NCBI GenBank assembly: GCA_964461135.1
Contig: CAYWTB010000093.1
Span: 1 to 17,024, forward strand
Direction of reading: 5' to 3'
From: RQOF01 sp964461135
Lineage (GTDB): Bacteria; Calditrichota; Calditrichia; RBG-13-44-9
DNA length: 17,024 nt
In this document: positions 6,609-15,540 of the stretch, piece after piece
Numbering within the stretch: the stretch's first letter is position 1
Layout: every line of letters begins with the position of its first letter
The notes under the pieces: generated by a model
The model's input: the letters and a program-made list of their open reading frames with translations, nothing else
Databases searched by the model: none
What the model was told of the DNA's origin: nothing
Position numbers and translations under genes: made by a program

Positions 6609-8426
6609 ATGAAACTACCATCTTTTGAACAGGTTATGCGGGATGCTATTCGTACATTTCGACGTTTTCCGTTTGTCCTGATCAATGCCGTACTCGGAAC
6701 TATCTGCGTCGTAATCCTGGTTGATCACGAGGGCCCGGCACAAGCAACTGTTCTGTTCAACATCTTGCTGGCAACGATACTCGGTATTCCCCTTTTAACC
6801 GGCTTGGCTCTTCTCTCCGAGAAGAAGAAATGGGGAAAAGGGATGGCTATTGCTCTTCAAGTAGCCGGGATATTGTTGCTGGTGGCGTATGGTTGCTCGG
6901 TTCCATCTGACCTGGGGGAAGCTCCGGCCATCTATATTCTGCGCCTGTTATTAATTACAGTGGCCTTACACCTGTTCGTGGCCTTCGCTCCTTATTCTAG
7001 TTCAGGTGAGGTCAATGGATTCTGGCACTATAATAAAAGTCTGCTGCTACGCCTCATCATCACCATGGTTTACACTATAGTTCTTTATGCCGGCCTGTCC
7101 CTGGCTTTGGCTGCGCTTGATAATCTGTTCGGGATGAATGTACCAGGAAAGCGTTATGCCGAATTGTGGTTTATAATCCTCGGACTCTTCAATACCTGGT
7201 CCTTTCTGGCGGGTATACCGGAGAACCTGGACCAGCTGGAAGAATCAACTGACTATCCCAAGGGGATTAAAATTTTTGCCCAATATATACTTTTTCCACT
7301 GGTACTGGTTTATCTGATCATTTTATACGCCTACCTGGCCAAAATTCTGATATCCTGGAATTGGCCCCAGGGGTGGGTAAGCAGGTTGATCCTGGGTTTT
7401 TCTACTACTGGCATTTTCTCCCTGTTACTGCTTTACCCGATTCGTGACAGTGCCGAGAATATCTGGATTAAAACGGCATCACGCTGGTTTTATGTGGTCA
7501 TGATCCCCCTGGTAGTCATGCTGCTGCTGGCCATCTGGAGAAGGATCTCAGAATATGGCATTACCGAGGGACGTTATATCGCCATAGTGCTTGGACTCTG
7601 GCTGGGGGGGATCGTTTTATATTTTATTCTGAGTAAAACCAAAAGCATAAAAGCCATTCCAGGATCATTGTGTGTACTAGCTTTAATAATATCCTTTGGT
7701 CCATGGGGTGCTTTCAGGGTATCTGAAAAAAGCCAGGTTGATCGACTTCAGGAATTTTTAATCAAGAATCACATCCTGGTGGATGGCCAGATCCAAAAGG
7801 CAGTCTCCCCTGTTTCGCAGGATGATTCCCGGCAGATCAGTTCGATCCTTTCATATTTGCATGATATTCATGGTTATGACCGGATCCAGCCCTGGTTTCG
7901 GGAAAGATTGAAAGAGGATTCAGTTGGAGTGCGGTTACAGCCCAAGGATCCGGCACTGATTGCTAGGATGATGGGAATTGAATATATAAATGTCTGGTAT
8001 AGTGCCGCTGGAAATGATATCTGGCTGGGTTCAGACCAGAGAGGGGTAATCGATGTACAGGGGTATGATCGGATGATTCGCGGACAACATGTGAGCATTG
8101 ATCAGGATAAAAAAACTTTTACTGATCAGGAATTTTTCTACCGGGTAAATTCAAGCTTAGACACGATTACTTTTGTGGTTACCCCTGAAGAGAAATTACT
8201 CGATTCCCTGCAGATCGATCTACATCCACTGATCAATCATCTTCTGGCTGATTATCGTAACCTCAATGTCAACAATATACCACCTGAAAAAATGATGCTG
8301 GATAAAGAGAACCAGAATCTCAAGATCAAAATTTATTTCCGCTATATTAAATTACACAAAGAAGAAAACAACACAAATCCAATCGAGTATAGTGCAGACA
8401 TTTTGTTTAAAATAAAAAATGACTGA
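6609..8426 (+). CDS. DUF4153-family polytopic membrane protein
   Basis: A 605-aa protein starting at ATG 6609, preceded by GAGGTG (6600-6605) at good spacing; the in-frame GTG at 6603 lies within that site and is less likely. The first roughly 370 residues contain about ten or more hydrophobic segments. Family-like stretches include VNGFWHYNKSLLLRL, LDNLFGMNVPG, FNTWSFLAGIPENL, YPKGIKIFAQY and SFGPWGAFRVSEKSQ, which I recognise as DUF4153. The C-terminal about 230 residues (about 380-605) are soluble, charged and apparently outside the membrane. No biochemical function is established for the family. It lies within the kinase array, between remnant 1 and kinase 1, but no partnership is shown. 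It appears intact. Confidence 0.85.
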   Translation: MKLPSFEQVMRDAIRTFRRFPFVLINAVLGTICVVILVDHEGPAQATVLFNILLATILGIPLLTGLALLSEKKKWGKGMAIALQVAGILLLVAYGCSVPSDLGEAPAIYILRLLLITVALHLFVAFAPYSSSGEVNGFWHYNKSLLLRLIITMVYTIVLYAGLSLALAALDNLFGMNVPGKRYAELWFIILGLFNTWSFLAGIPENLDQLEESTDYPKGIKIFAQYILFPLVLVYLIILYAYLAKILISWNWPQGWVSRLILGFSTTGIFSLLLLYPIRDSAENIWIKTASRWFYVVMIPLVVMLLLAIWRRISEYGITEGRYIAIVLGLWLGGIVLYFILSKTKSIKAIPGSLCVLALIISFGPWGAFRVSEKSQVDRLQEFLIKNHILVDGQIQKAVSPVSQDDSRQISSILSYLHDIHGYDRIQPWFRERLKEDSVGVRLQPKDPALIARMMGIEYINVWYSAAGNDIWLGSDQRGVIDVQGYDRMIRGQHVSIDQDKKTFTDQEFFYRVNSSLDTITFVVTPEEKLLDSLQIDLHPLINHLLADYRNLNVNNIPPEKMMLDKENQNLKIKIYFRYIKLHKEENNTNPIEYSADILFKIKND

Positions 8427-8517
8427 ATCATATATTAATGAATCAATAACTCATTTAAGATTAATTTTATTCCGAGAAAGGTAAGAAATATAAGTGATTG
8501 GAAAGAGTTAGAAGCCT

Positions 8518-11517
8518 ATGATTGGCAAAATGATCTCTCATTATCGAATAATTGAACAACTCGGTGCCGGTGGTATGGGTGTGGTTTACAAAGCCGAAGA
8601 TACCAAACTCAAACGCACCGTAGCCCTTAAATTCCTGCCCCCGGAACTGACCCGTGATCCGGAAGCCAAAGCGCGCTTCATCCGCGAAGCCCAGGCGGTT
8701 TCTGCCCTCCAGCATCATAATATCTGCACCATTCATGATATTGATGATAAGAAACCTGCCCACGGGGAACCGGGGGATGGACAACTCTTCATTGTAATGG
8801 ACTACTATCAAGGTGAGACGTTGAAAGAAAAGGTTGACAGTTTGCAGTTGGCGATTGGCAACGCGATTGAGATTGCAATTCAGATAGTGCAGGGATTGGA
8901 GAAAGCTCATGAAAAAGGTATTATTCATCGAGATATTAAACCGGCCAACATTTTTATCACTGTTGATGGTAATGTAAAAATTCTGGATTTTGGTCTGGCC
9001 AAATTGGCCGGCCAGACCAAACTCACCAAAACCGGCTCAACCCTGGGCACGGTCGTGTACATGTCACCGGAACAGGCCCGGGGTGAAGCAGTAGATCATC
9101 GGACGGATATCTGGTCACTGGGTGCGGTGCTCTATGAGATGGTCGCAGGCCAACCTCCATTCAAGGGGGAGTATGATCCGGCCGTGGTCTATGGCATCTT
9201 GAATGAGGAACCAGTACCACTCACCGGATTACGAACTGGTGTTCCGATGGAATTAGAGCGTATTGTGAATAAAGCCTTGACAAAGAATCCAGATGAGCGC
9301 TACCAGCATATGGATGAGATGCTGGTGGATCTAAAAAAATTACAGGAGAATTTGAAGTTGGGGATAAATAAAGTACTTCCGCACCAACCACGTGGTATAT
9401 TTCCCACCCTCGAGAAACGCATCTGGATTTCCACCATAATACTTGCCGTTATCCTGCTCTCTATTCTACTGACCTTCAAAACGGTATTCCGTGTCAAGGA
9501 AGGAAAAGTAAGCGCAATTGAGAATCTTCTGGCAGTAATGTATTTTGAGAATCTGGTTGACCCGGAGGATTCTCAACGCGAAGCTCATATGATATGCAAT
9601 CTGATTATTACCGATCTCTCAGAATCCGATTACTTGCGGGTAGTGAGCGATCAGCGCCTGTATGACATTCTAAAAGAATTGGGCAGGGAAAATCAGCGGC
9701 TCCTCGACAAAGAAGTGGCGACCCGGGTTGCACGCCTAGCAGGAGCAGCAAAGATGTTAATGGGACAAATCAACAAACTGGGCGAAAAAATCATACTCAC
9801 TTCACAACTTCTTGATGTCGGGAGTGGAGAAATCCTGGAATCTCAACGGGTGGATGGATCGGACATGTTCAGCTTGGCCGATAGCCTCTCTGCATTAATC
9901 AAAGCGGATATGGCGCTCCCTTTGAGTATCGTCACCAAAACGGATCGTTCGGTGGCAGACATAACCTCTCGTTCTCAGGAAGCCTATAGATACTACTTGC
10001 AGGGGTTGGAGTACTATTATCGCCAACATTGGGACAGCGCCGAGGAAAGCTTCAGGAATGCCATTGATCTGGATTCGACGTTTGCTCTGGCATACTGGCG
10101 GTTGGCGTGGATTCAATTTCGATTTGGTCTTGGAGACATGGCATCCGCGGCGGCAACCGCGGAAAAAGCGTATGTATTCAAGGCTCAGCTTCCTGAAAAG
10201 GAGCAATATTATATTGAATGGCTGCGTGGGGTTTTCCGGACAAGCATCGAAGAAGATATAGCTGTTCTGCAGCAGTTGATCAAGAAATACCCGGAAGAAA
10301 AGGAGGCCTGGTTCAATCTCGCAACGGGTACAGGCGGACCGATGTATAATCCACAGCTGGCGCTATCCTATCACAAGAGATGGCTGCAACTGGATCCGTT
10401 TTTTAAGGTCGGTTATCCATGGATTGTTCGAGACTATATCAATTTGGGTTTATTCGAGGAAGCAAAAAAATATGCACTGAAGTATCTTATACTGGCGCCG
10501 AACGAAGTATTGGCTTACCATCATACAGGTTATGCGTATTATTTTCTGGATAAGCTAGAATTGGCCCTGGATGAATTTCGTCAAGCCTGCCAATTGGAGA
10601 CAGACTACAACGATGCGGTCATAGGAATAAGCCAGACCCTTGCCTTACAGGGTCAATTCACTGAGTCGAACGACAAACTCACCCCAATCTTATCAGAACG
10701 GTTCGTACCGATTCATCGAATTGGATCGTATTATCAACTGGCCTGGAATGCGCTGGCGCTCGGCAAATATGCACAGGCGGAGAATCATTTCAGGAAGATG
10801 ATCACTGTCATGGATACGCATCACATGGATTTAATGCTTCCTTTTGGTCACAATGTATTCGGACTGTTCTACTATTTAAGTTCGAACGTGTCGGAAGCGA
10901 AAAGGGAATTTGAATATGTGGTTGCCAATCCCGGTACAGCAAGAGTACGGTTTGGCTTTGGGTCAAGTTATTATCTGTTGGGAATTGTGGCTGTCGGAGA
11001 AGAACGATATGCAGAAGCGAATACAATGGCTGGCAAGGTCCGACAGATCGCTGAGGGAGAAAATAACAGCCTGTTCCGATTATACGATGATGACCTGACG
11101 GCACTGATCAGCTTCGGAAAGGATCCGAAATATACTGAAATCAACATGGTGAAGGGTTTTCGTTATAATAACTGGTGGGGTTGGATAGCCGAGACGAGGA
11201 TACCGCGTGAGTGGTGGCTGGCACAGATTTTTGAGAGACGGGGCCAAAGTGAAATGGCTATTCAATACTACAGGAAGCTGCTTGAGCAGAAATATCCCTG
11301 GAGCATCAACGTGTTGTATCCGAAAAGTATTTACAGGCTGGCCAGATTGTATGATCTTCAAGGGCGCAAGGATCTGGCAATGAAGCATTATCAACGTTTT
11401 CTTGACATCTGGCAGAATGCCGATGAGGATATCCCGGAAAAAATGGAGGCGAAACAACGATTTATTATCTTACAAGGTCAGAACGAGAACATAAATGAAT
11501 CAGTAACCCCACGGTGA
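8518..11517 (+). CDS. Membrane-anchored Ser/Thr protein kinase with TolB-like and TPR sensor region (kinase 1)
   Basis: A 999-aa PknB/Pkn-type kinase. The cytosolic domain (about 9-275) has glycine loop GAGGMG (16-21), Lys38 in VALKFL, Glu57 in the helix-C region, HRDIKPAN (137-144), DFG (157-159) and YMSPEQ, so it should be active. One membrane helix follows (about 302-322, IWISTIILAVILLSILL). After it come a TolB-like domain (about 334-467, LLAVMYFENL...) and a long series of TPR helices (about 487-960), presumably outside the membrane, for binding ligand or protein. Start ATG 8518 matches the conserved MIGKxISHY start of its paralogues. It carries a 7-residue insert (KKPAHGEPGDG region) relative to kinases 2 and 3. 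Residues about 106-115 are encoded by a heptanucleotide repeat. The stop codon abuts remnant 2. Confidence 0.93.
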   Translation: MIGKMISHYRIIEQLGAGGMGVVYKAEDTKLKRTVALKFLPPELTRDPEAKARFIREAQAVSALQHHNICTIHDIDDKKPAHGEPGDGQLFIVMDYYQGETLKEKVDSLQLAIGNAIEIAIQIVQGLEKAHEKGIIHRDIKPANIFITVDGNVKILDFGLAKLAGQTKLTKTGSTLGTVVYMSPEQARGEAVDHRTDIWSLGAVLYEMVAGQPPFKGEYDPAVVYGILNEEPVPLTGLRTGVPMELERIVNKALTKNPDERYQHMDEMLVDLKKLQENLKLGINKVLPHQPRGIFPTLEKRIWISTIILAVILLSILLTFKTVFRVKEGKVSAIENLLAVMYFENLVDPEDSQREAHMICNLIITDLSESDYLRVVSDQRLYDILKELGRENQRLLDKEVATRVARLAGAAKMLMGQINKLGEKIILTSQLLDVGSGEILESQRVDGSDMFSLADSLSALIKADMALPLSIVTKTDRSVADITSRSQEAYRYYLQGLEYYYRQHWDSAEESFRNAIDLDSTFALAYWRLAWIQFRFGLGDMASAAATAEKAYVFKAQLPEKEQYYIEWLRGVFRTSIEEDIAVLQQLIKKYPEEKEAWFNLATGTGGPMYNPQLALSYHKRWLQLDPFFKVGYPWIVRDYINLGLFEEAKKYALKYLILAPNEVLAYHHTGYAYYFLDKLELALDEFRQACQLETDYNDAVIGISQTLALQGQFTESNDKLTPILSERFVPIHRIGSYYQLAWNALALGKYAQAENHFRKMITVMDTHHMDLMLPFGHNVFGLFYYLSSNVSEAKREFEYVVANPGTARVRFGFGSSYYLLGIVAVGEERYAEANTMAGKVRQIAEGENNSLFRLYDDDLTALISFGKDPKYTEINMVKGFRYNNWWGWIAETRIPREWWLAQIFERRGQSEMAIQYYRKLLEQKYPWSINVLYPKSIYRLARLYDLQGRKDLAMKHYQRFLDIWQNADEDIPEKMEAKQRFIILQGQNENINESVTPR
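8834..8861 (+). repeat. Heptanucleotide repeat inside kinase 1
   Basis: Four 7-mers, TTGACAG, TTTGCAG, TTGGCGA, TTGGCAA, encode the stretch right after ETLKEK. They have the same period and look as the intergenic heptads but a different sequence from those in kinases 2 and 3, which sit at the same aligned position. Confidence 0.65.
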
Positions 11518-11521
11518 TCAT

Positions 11522-11590
11522 ATCGGTAAAACCATCTCTCATTACAAAATTATCGAGAAACTCAGCCAAAAAGATGGCGGACAGGTCGGC
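11522..11590 (+). pseudogene. 5' remnant of a Ser/Thr protein kinase gene (remnant 2)
   Basis: The frame ATC GGT AAA ACC reads IGKTISHYKIIEKL, the conserved kinase N-terminus. It then departs into SQKDGGQVG and a stop at about 11589-11591. The initiator is lost (CAT where paralogues have ATG). Only about 14 residues of homology remain, before the glycine-rich loop. It begins 5 nt after the kinase 1 stop, suggesting kinase genes once abutted head to tail. Confidence 0.75.
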
Positions 11591-11707
11591 TAAGGCGGCA
11601 TTAATTCAATAATTTAAAAATACAATAAATTGGTCACATGAAGCGGGCCTTCCATAAGAAAAACACCAATAGCTTGACCTAATGAAACGATAAAGGAAAG
11701 CTTAATC

Positions 11708-11938
11708 ATGATCGGGAAAAAGATCTCTCATTATCTAATATTAGAGAAGTTAGGCACTGGTGGGATGGGCGTGGTCTACAAGGCTGAGGATACCAGGCTC
11801 AAACGCAAGGTGGCTTTAAAATTTCTGCCCGCTGGATTGGAATCCCACCAACCGGAGAGTGCCCGGTTTCTGCAGGAAGCCCAGGCCGCGGCCACCCTTA
11901 ACCACCCCAATATCTGCACTGGAACTAACCTGCTTTAA
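11708..11938 (+). pseudogene. Truncated Ser/Thr protein kinase (remnant 3), 76 aa
   Basis: ATG 11708 is preceded by AAAGGAAAG, a good ribosome binding site. The product matches the kinase N-lobe: MIGKKISHYLILEKL, GTGGMG, VALKFL and the helix-C REAQ-like segment, ending at HPNICT. That is residue 71 of the paralogues; then GTNLL and stop. The C-lobe, HRD and DFG are missing. A RAYT gene begins 25 nt downstream, so the loss may be tied to insertion of the RAYT cassette. It may still be translated, but it cannot be a kinase. Confidence 0.85.
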
Positions 11939-11962
11939 GCAAAAATTTTGGGCAAAATAACA

Positions 11963-12682
11963 ATGATCTACAATCCGGACAAGCACCATCGCAGATCGAT
12001 CCGTTTGAAAGGATTTGATTACAGTCAACCAAGCGCGTATTTCGTAACCATCTGCGTTCAAGATAGGGGATGTTCACCCCGTGAGATATTTTATAGATCA
12101 ACGCGTAAAAAGATAAATTGTCCAATTATCTCAAAGGGTAAATTTGTGGAAATCATTAATGGTGAGATTCAATTGAATGCAGCCGGTAAAATGATTCATA
12201 ATTGGTGGAATCGGTTACCACAAAAATATACAAATGTCGAATTAGATGAATATATCGTGATGCCCAACCATTTGCATGGGATCATTATCGTAGGGGCAGA
12301 CCCATGTGTCTGCCCTGATAATCACAATACCATCAATATGAATCGCAAAGATAACAATCGTGATTCACATGCGAACATATCGGGAGAACACAAAGATTCG
12401 TTTGATAATAAAAAGGGCGAACACGCAGGTTCGCCTCTACCGAAACCGGTTCAATTATTCATAATGATCCAATGGTTTAAAACCATGACCACCAATAATT
12501 ACATTCGAAATGTAAAACAAAATGATTGGCCTCCATTCAATAAACGATTATGGCAACGAAACTACTATGAACGAATTGTCCGTGATGAAATTGAATTAAA
12601 TTGGATACGAAAATACATTACCGAAAATCCGTCAAAATGGGATTTGGATAAAGAGAATCCCAATAACATGGAAACCAATTAA
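11963..12682 (+). CDS. REP-associated tyrosine transposase, Y1/IS200-like (RAYT 1)
   Basis: A 239-aa Y1-family HUH transposase. ATG 11963 matches the start of its paralogue; an in-frame TTG at 11948 is possible. Family signs: RRSIRLKGFDYS, FVTICVQ, HUH motif H103-L-H105 in MPNHLHG, LWQRNYYERI, and IRKYI with Tyr218 as likely catalytic tyrosine (by family position). Such enzymes nick and join single-stranded DNA at REP hairpins. Unusually, codons about 110-160 are built from REP-like palindromes headed by GTAG and closed by CTAC. Nearby Cys-rich residues (DPCVCPD) are therefore repeat-encoded. The TAA stop directly touches the ATG of kinase 2. The gene appears intact; there are no flanking IS ends. 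Confidence 0.9.
   Translation: MIYNPDKHHRRSIRLKGFDYSQPSAYFVTICVQDRGCSPREIFYRSTRKKINCPIISKGKFVEIINGEIQLNAAGKMIHNWWNRLPQKYTNVELDEYIVMPNHLHGIIIVGADPCVCPDNHNTINMNRKDNNRDSHANISGEHKDSFDNKKGEHAGSPLPKPVQLFIMIQWFKTMTTNNYIRNVKQNDWPPFNKRLWQRNYYERIVRDEIELNWIRKYITENPSKWDLDKENPNNMETN
12290..12440 (+). repeat. Inverted pair of REP-like hairpins inside RAYT 1
   Basis: GTAG (12290-12293) is followed by GGGCAGAC (12294-12301) and its exact complement GTCTGCCC (12308-12315). At the other end, GGCGAAC (12416-12422) and GTTCGCC (12429-12435) form a hairpin closed by CTAC (12437-12440). The two hairpins are in opposite orientation, like a BIME. A degenerate third copy (GGGAGAACACAAAGATTCG, from 12382) shares about 16 of 22 bases with the right-hand hairpin. 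The whole is in frame within the gene. Confidence 0.8.
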
Positions 12683-15019
12683 ATGATCGGTAAAACCATA
12701 TCACATTATCGCATCGTTGAGCAGCTCGGTGCCGGCGGGATGGGGGTGGTTTACAAAGCCGAAGATACCAAACTCAAGCGCACCGTTGCCCTCAAATTCC
12801 TGCCCCCGGAACTGACCCGCGATCCGGAAGCCAAAGCACGCATCATCCGCGAAGCACAAGCAGCCTCCGCCCTTGAACATAACAACATTTGCAATATTCA
12901 TGAAATTGGCCAGACTGACGATGACCAATTATTTGTGGTGATGGCGTGTTATGAAGGAAAAACCTTAAAAGAAAAGATTAAAGATGAAGGATTAAGGATT
13001 AAAGAGGCGGTAGATATCACAATTCAGATTGCGCAGGGATTGCAAAAGGCGCATGAAAAAGGGATTATTCATCGCGATATCAAACCGGCCAATATTTTTA
13101 TTACGGTTGATGGAAATGTAAAAATTCTTGATTTTGGGTTAGCCAAGCTGGCAGGGCAGGCCCAATTGACCAAGGATTCTTCCACCGTTGGAACAGTTGC
13201 CTACATGTCCCCGGAACAGTTAAGCGGAAAAGAGATTGATCAGCGCACTGATATCTGGTCGCTGAGCGTGGTGCTCTATGAAATGCTGACCGGAGAACTG
13301 CCCTTCAAAGGGGATTATGAGCAGGCCATCGTCTATGCCATTTTAAATGAAGAACCAAAACTATTGGGAAGTATTCAGTTTGGACTGCAGGATATTGTGA
13401 AAAAAGCATTGAATAAAAATCCGCAGGAACGTTATGCCAGCACTACAGAGTTATTACACGAATTAAGCGCCATCAGGGAAAATTTTGAAATTAATAAATC
13501 AACGCCGAAACCCACAAAAACAAAAAACACAAAAACCAGAACAATCATCATTTCCGCGGTTATAATTTTCATTCTCATTGCTTTTATGGCCGGCGTCCTT
13601 TTCTTTCCAACTTCCGAACCAGAGGTGTCCATAAAATCTTTGGCCGTACTGCCCTTTACAAATATTGGAAACGATGCTACAACTGATTATCTCGGTTTCT
13701 CGCTCGCCAACCAAATCATTGGTGATCTTACCTATCTTAAAAACATTACCGTTCGTCCCTCTACTTCAATTGAAAAATATAAAGATCAATCAGTTGACCC
13801 GATAGAAGCCGCCAATGAATTGCGTGTAGAATTTTTGATAACAGGAAGATATTTAAAAGAAAAAAACAAAATTCGTTCGGATATAGAATTAATTAATGTT
13901 CGGACCAATGAGTTAATCTGGAGAGAACCGATCGAAGTAAATTTCGAAAATGCCTTTCAATTGCAGGATATCGTCTCAGATAAAGTGATTAATAGCTTAA
14001 AAATTCAGTTTTCTCAGGAAGAGCGCGTTCGAATGAAATCAGATGTCCCTAAAAATCCTATAGCCTATGAATTTTATTTGAAGTCTTTGGATTATTCTTC
14101 TTCACAAGAAGATAATAAGGTAGCAATCGAAATGTTGAACCGATCCATTGAACTAGATTCCACCTATGCTCCGGCGTTTTTTAGACTTGGTTATCGTCTG
14201 ATTCTGCTTGCACAGGATGCCTTTGGATGGCAGCAATTATATGAAAAAGCCCAACAATATTTACACAAGGCTTTAGAATTAAATCCTAACAATCTTGATG
14301 TCCTTAATTTTCTGGCAAAGGATTATGCAGATAGAGGAAATTTTGACCAGGCATTCTCTCTCGTAAATAAAGCACTTAAGATTAATTCGAATTATGCACA
14401 TACCCATTACAGACTTTCTTATATCTATCGTTATGCTGGTATGCTCAAAGAATCAGAAAAAGCAGCCCAAAAAGCCTTAAAACTTGACCCGGCAAACAAG
14501 ATATTCAGGTCTATTGGACATTCATATCTGTATATTGGAAACTATCAAAAGGCCTATGAGACATATGAGCTTGATAAAGGAACGCCCTGGACATTGACCA
14601 AGCAAAGCGGAGTGCTTGTCAGACAGAAAAAATATCAAAAGGCACTCAAATGTATTGATCAGGTACTTAAACAAGAATCGACGGGAGCAAGAGCATTAGA
14701 AGTATCGGCCAGAAAGGCGTTTTTGGAAGGTAAAATAGAACAGGGCATTAAATATACACAGCAATGGGAGCAGGAAGGGACATGGGATGCAGAAATGTGT
14801 TATTTTGTTGCTGCTAATTATGGTCTTTTGGGTGATTCTAAAGGATGTATCCGTGTGATGCGTAAAGCAATTGAAGGTGGATTTTTCTGTTATCCATTTT
14901 TTCTAATCGATCCCTTTCTCGATCCTGTACGTGATGATCCGGAATTTCAGGAAGTGTTAGCCCTGGCCAAAGAAAAACACGAGGCGTTTAAACAAAAACA
15001 TTTTGTGGAAGAAGAATGA
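12683..15019 (+). CDS. Membrane-anchored Ser/Thr protein kinase with TolB-like and TPR sensor region (kinase 2)
   Basis: A 778-aa paralogue of kinase 1. The kinase domain (about 9-268) has GAGGMG (16-21), Lys38 in VALKFL, HRDIKPAN, DFGLAKL and YMSPEQ, all intact. A low-complexity TPKPTKTKNTKTRT linker leads to one membrane helix (about 287-307, IIISAVIIFILIAFMAG). A TolB-like domain (about 316-445, LAVLPFTNIG...) and TPR repeats (about 465-740) follow and probably face the periplasm. The N-lobe is nearly identical at DNA level to kinases 1 and 3, but the TPR region is different. The ATG directly follows the RAYT 1 stop with zero spacer, so translation may be coupled. The TGA stop overlaps the RAYT 2 ATG (ATGA). 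A heptad repeat encodes residues about 98-107. Confidence 0.93.
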   Translation: MIGKTISHYRIVEQLGAGGMGVVYKAEDTKLKRTVALKFLPPELTRDPEAKARIIREAQAASALEHNNICNIHEIGQTDDDQLFVVMACYEGKTLKEKIKDEGLRIKEAVDITIQIAQGLQKAHEKGIIHRDIKPANIFITVDGNVKILDFGLAKLAGQAQLTKDSSTVGTVAYMSPEQLSGKEIDQRTDIWSLSVVLYEMLTGELPFKGDYEQAIVYAILNEEPKLLGSIQFGLQDIVKKALNKNPQERYASTTELLHELSAIRENFEINKSTPKPTKTKNTKTRTIIISAVIIFILIAFMAGVLFFPTSEPEVSIKSLAVLPFTNIGNDATTDYLGFSLANQIIGDLTYLKNITVRPSTSIEKYKDQSVDPIEAANELRVEFLITGRYLKEKNKIRSDIELINVRTNELIWREPIEVNFENAFQLQDIVSDKVINSLKIQFSQEERVRMKSDVPKNPIAYEFYLKSLDYSSSQEDNKVAIEMLNRSIELDSTYAPAFFRLGYRLILLAQDAFGWQQLYEKAQQYLHKALELNPNNLDVLNFLAKDYADRGNFDQAFSLVNKALKINSNYAHTHYRLSYIYRYAGMLKESEKAAQKALKLDPANKIFRSIGHSYLYIGNYQKAYETYELDKGTPWTLTKQSGVLVRQKKYQKALKCIDQVLKQESTGARALEVSARKAFLEGKIEQGIKYTQQWEQEGTWDAEMCYFVAANYGLLGDSKGCIRVMRKAIEGGFFCYPFFLIDPFLDPVRDDPEFQEVLALAKEKHEAFKQKHFVEEE
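12976..13003 (+). repeat. Heptanucleotide repeat inside kinase 2
   Basis: Four 7-mers, GATTAAA, GATGAAG, GATTAAG, GATTAAA, encode the KIKDEGLRIKE segment after KTLKEK. They are identical to the block in kinase 3 and lie at the same aligned position as the different heptads in kinase 1. Confidence 0.75.
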
Positions 15020-15540
15020 TATGCAATCCGGATAGAAATCATCGACGATCGATCCGTTTGAAAGGATATGATTATAGCCAGGTGGGGTGTTATTTTATCA
15101 CCATTTGCACCCACAACCGGGAAATGTCATTTGGTAATGTTGTAGATGGTCTGATGAAATTGAATGAATACGGGAAAATGGTTGCAAATACATGGAATGA
15201 TTTACCCAATCATAATCATAATATTCAAATGGACAATTTTGTAATTATGCCAAATCATGTTCATGGGGTAATTGTAATTAATGATGTTGGAACGGATACC
15301 GTAGGGGCAGGTTCAGAACCCACCCCTACAAAAAAGAAACACAAACATCACGGTTTGCCGGAAATCATTCGCCAATTTAAAACATTTTCTGCCCGCCGTA
15401 TAAATAAAATCCGGCAATCACCAGATATCCATGTCTGGCAACGTAATTATTTTGAACACATTATTCGTAATGAAAATGAAATGAATCGCATCAGAAAATA
15501 TATTAGCGAAAATTCCTCGAAATGGGATATGGATAACTAG
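15016..15540 (+). CDS. REP-associated tyrosine transposase, Y1/IS200-like (RAYT 2)
   Basis: A 174-aa paralogue of RAYT 1: RRSIRLKGYDYS, FITICTHN, HUH motif H81-V-H83 in MPNHVHG, VWQRNYFEHIIRNENE, and IRKYI with likely catalytic Tyr162. All core residues are kept. Its ATG overlaps the kinase 2 TGA. The frame ends at TAG 15538-15540 after WDMDN. Eight more sense codons and a TAA follow in the same frame and match the tail of RAYT 1 (METN then stop), so a GAG to TAG change shortened the protein by a few residues. It carries its own GTAG-headed palindrome (15301-15329) a little past the HUH motif. Loss of the short tail probably does not affect catalysis. Confidence 0.88.
   Translation: MICNPDRNHRRSIRLKGYDYSQVGCYFITICTHNREMSFGNVVDGLMKLNEYGKMVANTWNDLPNHNHNIQMDNFVIMPNHVHGVIVINDVGTDTVGAGSEPTPTKKKHKHHGLPEIIRQFKTFSARRINKIRQSPDIHVWQRNYFEHIIRNENEMNRIRKYISENSSKWDMDN
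15301..15329 (+). repeat. REP-like palindrome inside RAYT 2
   Basis: GTAGGGG (15301-15307) pairs with CCCCTAC (15323-15329), and GGTTC (15310-15314) with GAACC (15316-15320). This is a near-perfect 29-bp palindrome with the GTAG foot typical of RAYT targets. It lies in frame, near the place of the REP pair in RAYT 1. Confidence 0.8.

Noticed and set aside
8467..8928. Minus-strand open frame of 153 aa
   Set aside because: It is antisense to the conserved kinase 1 N-lobe. The same shadow appears opposite kinase 2 (12701-12928).
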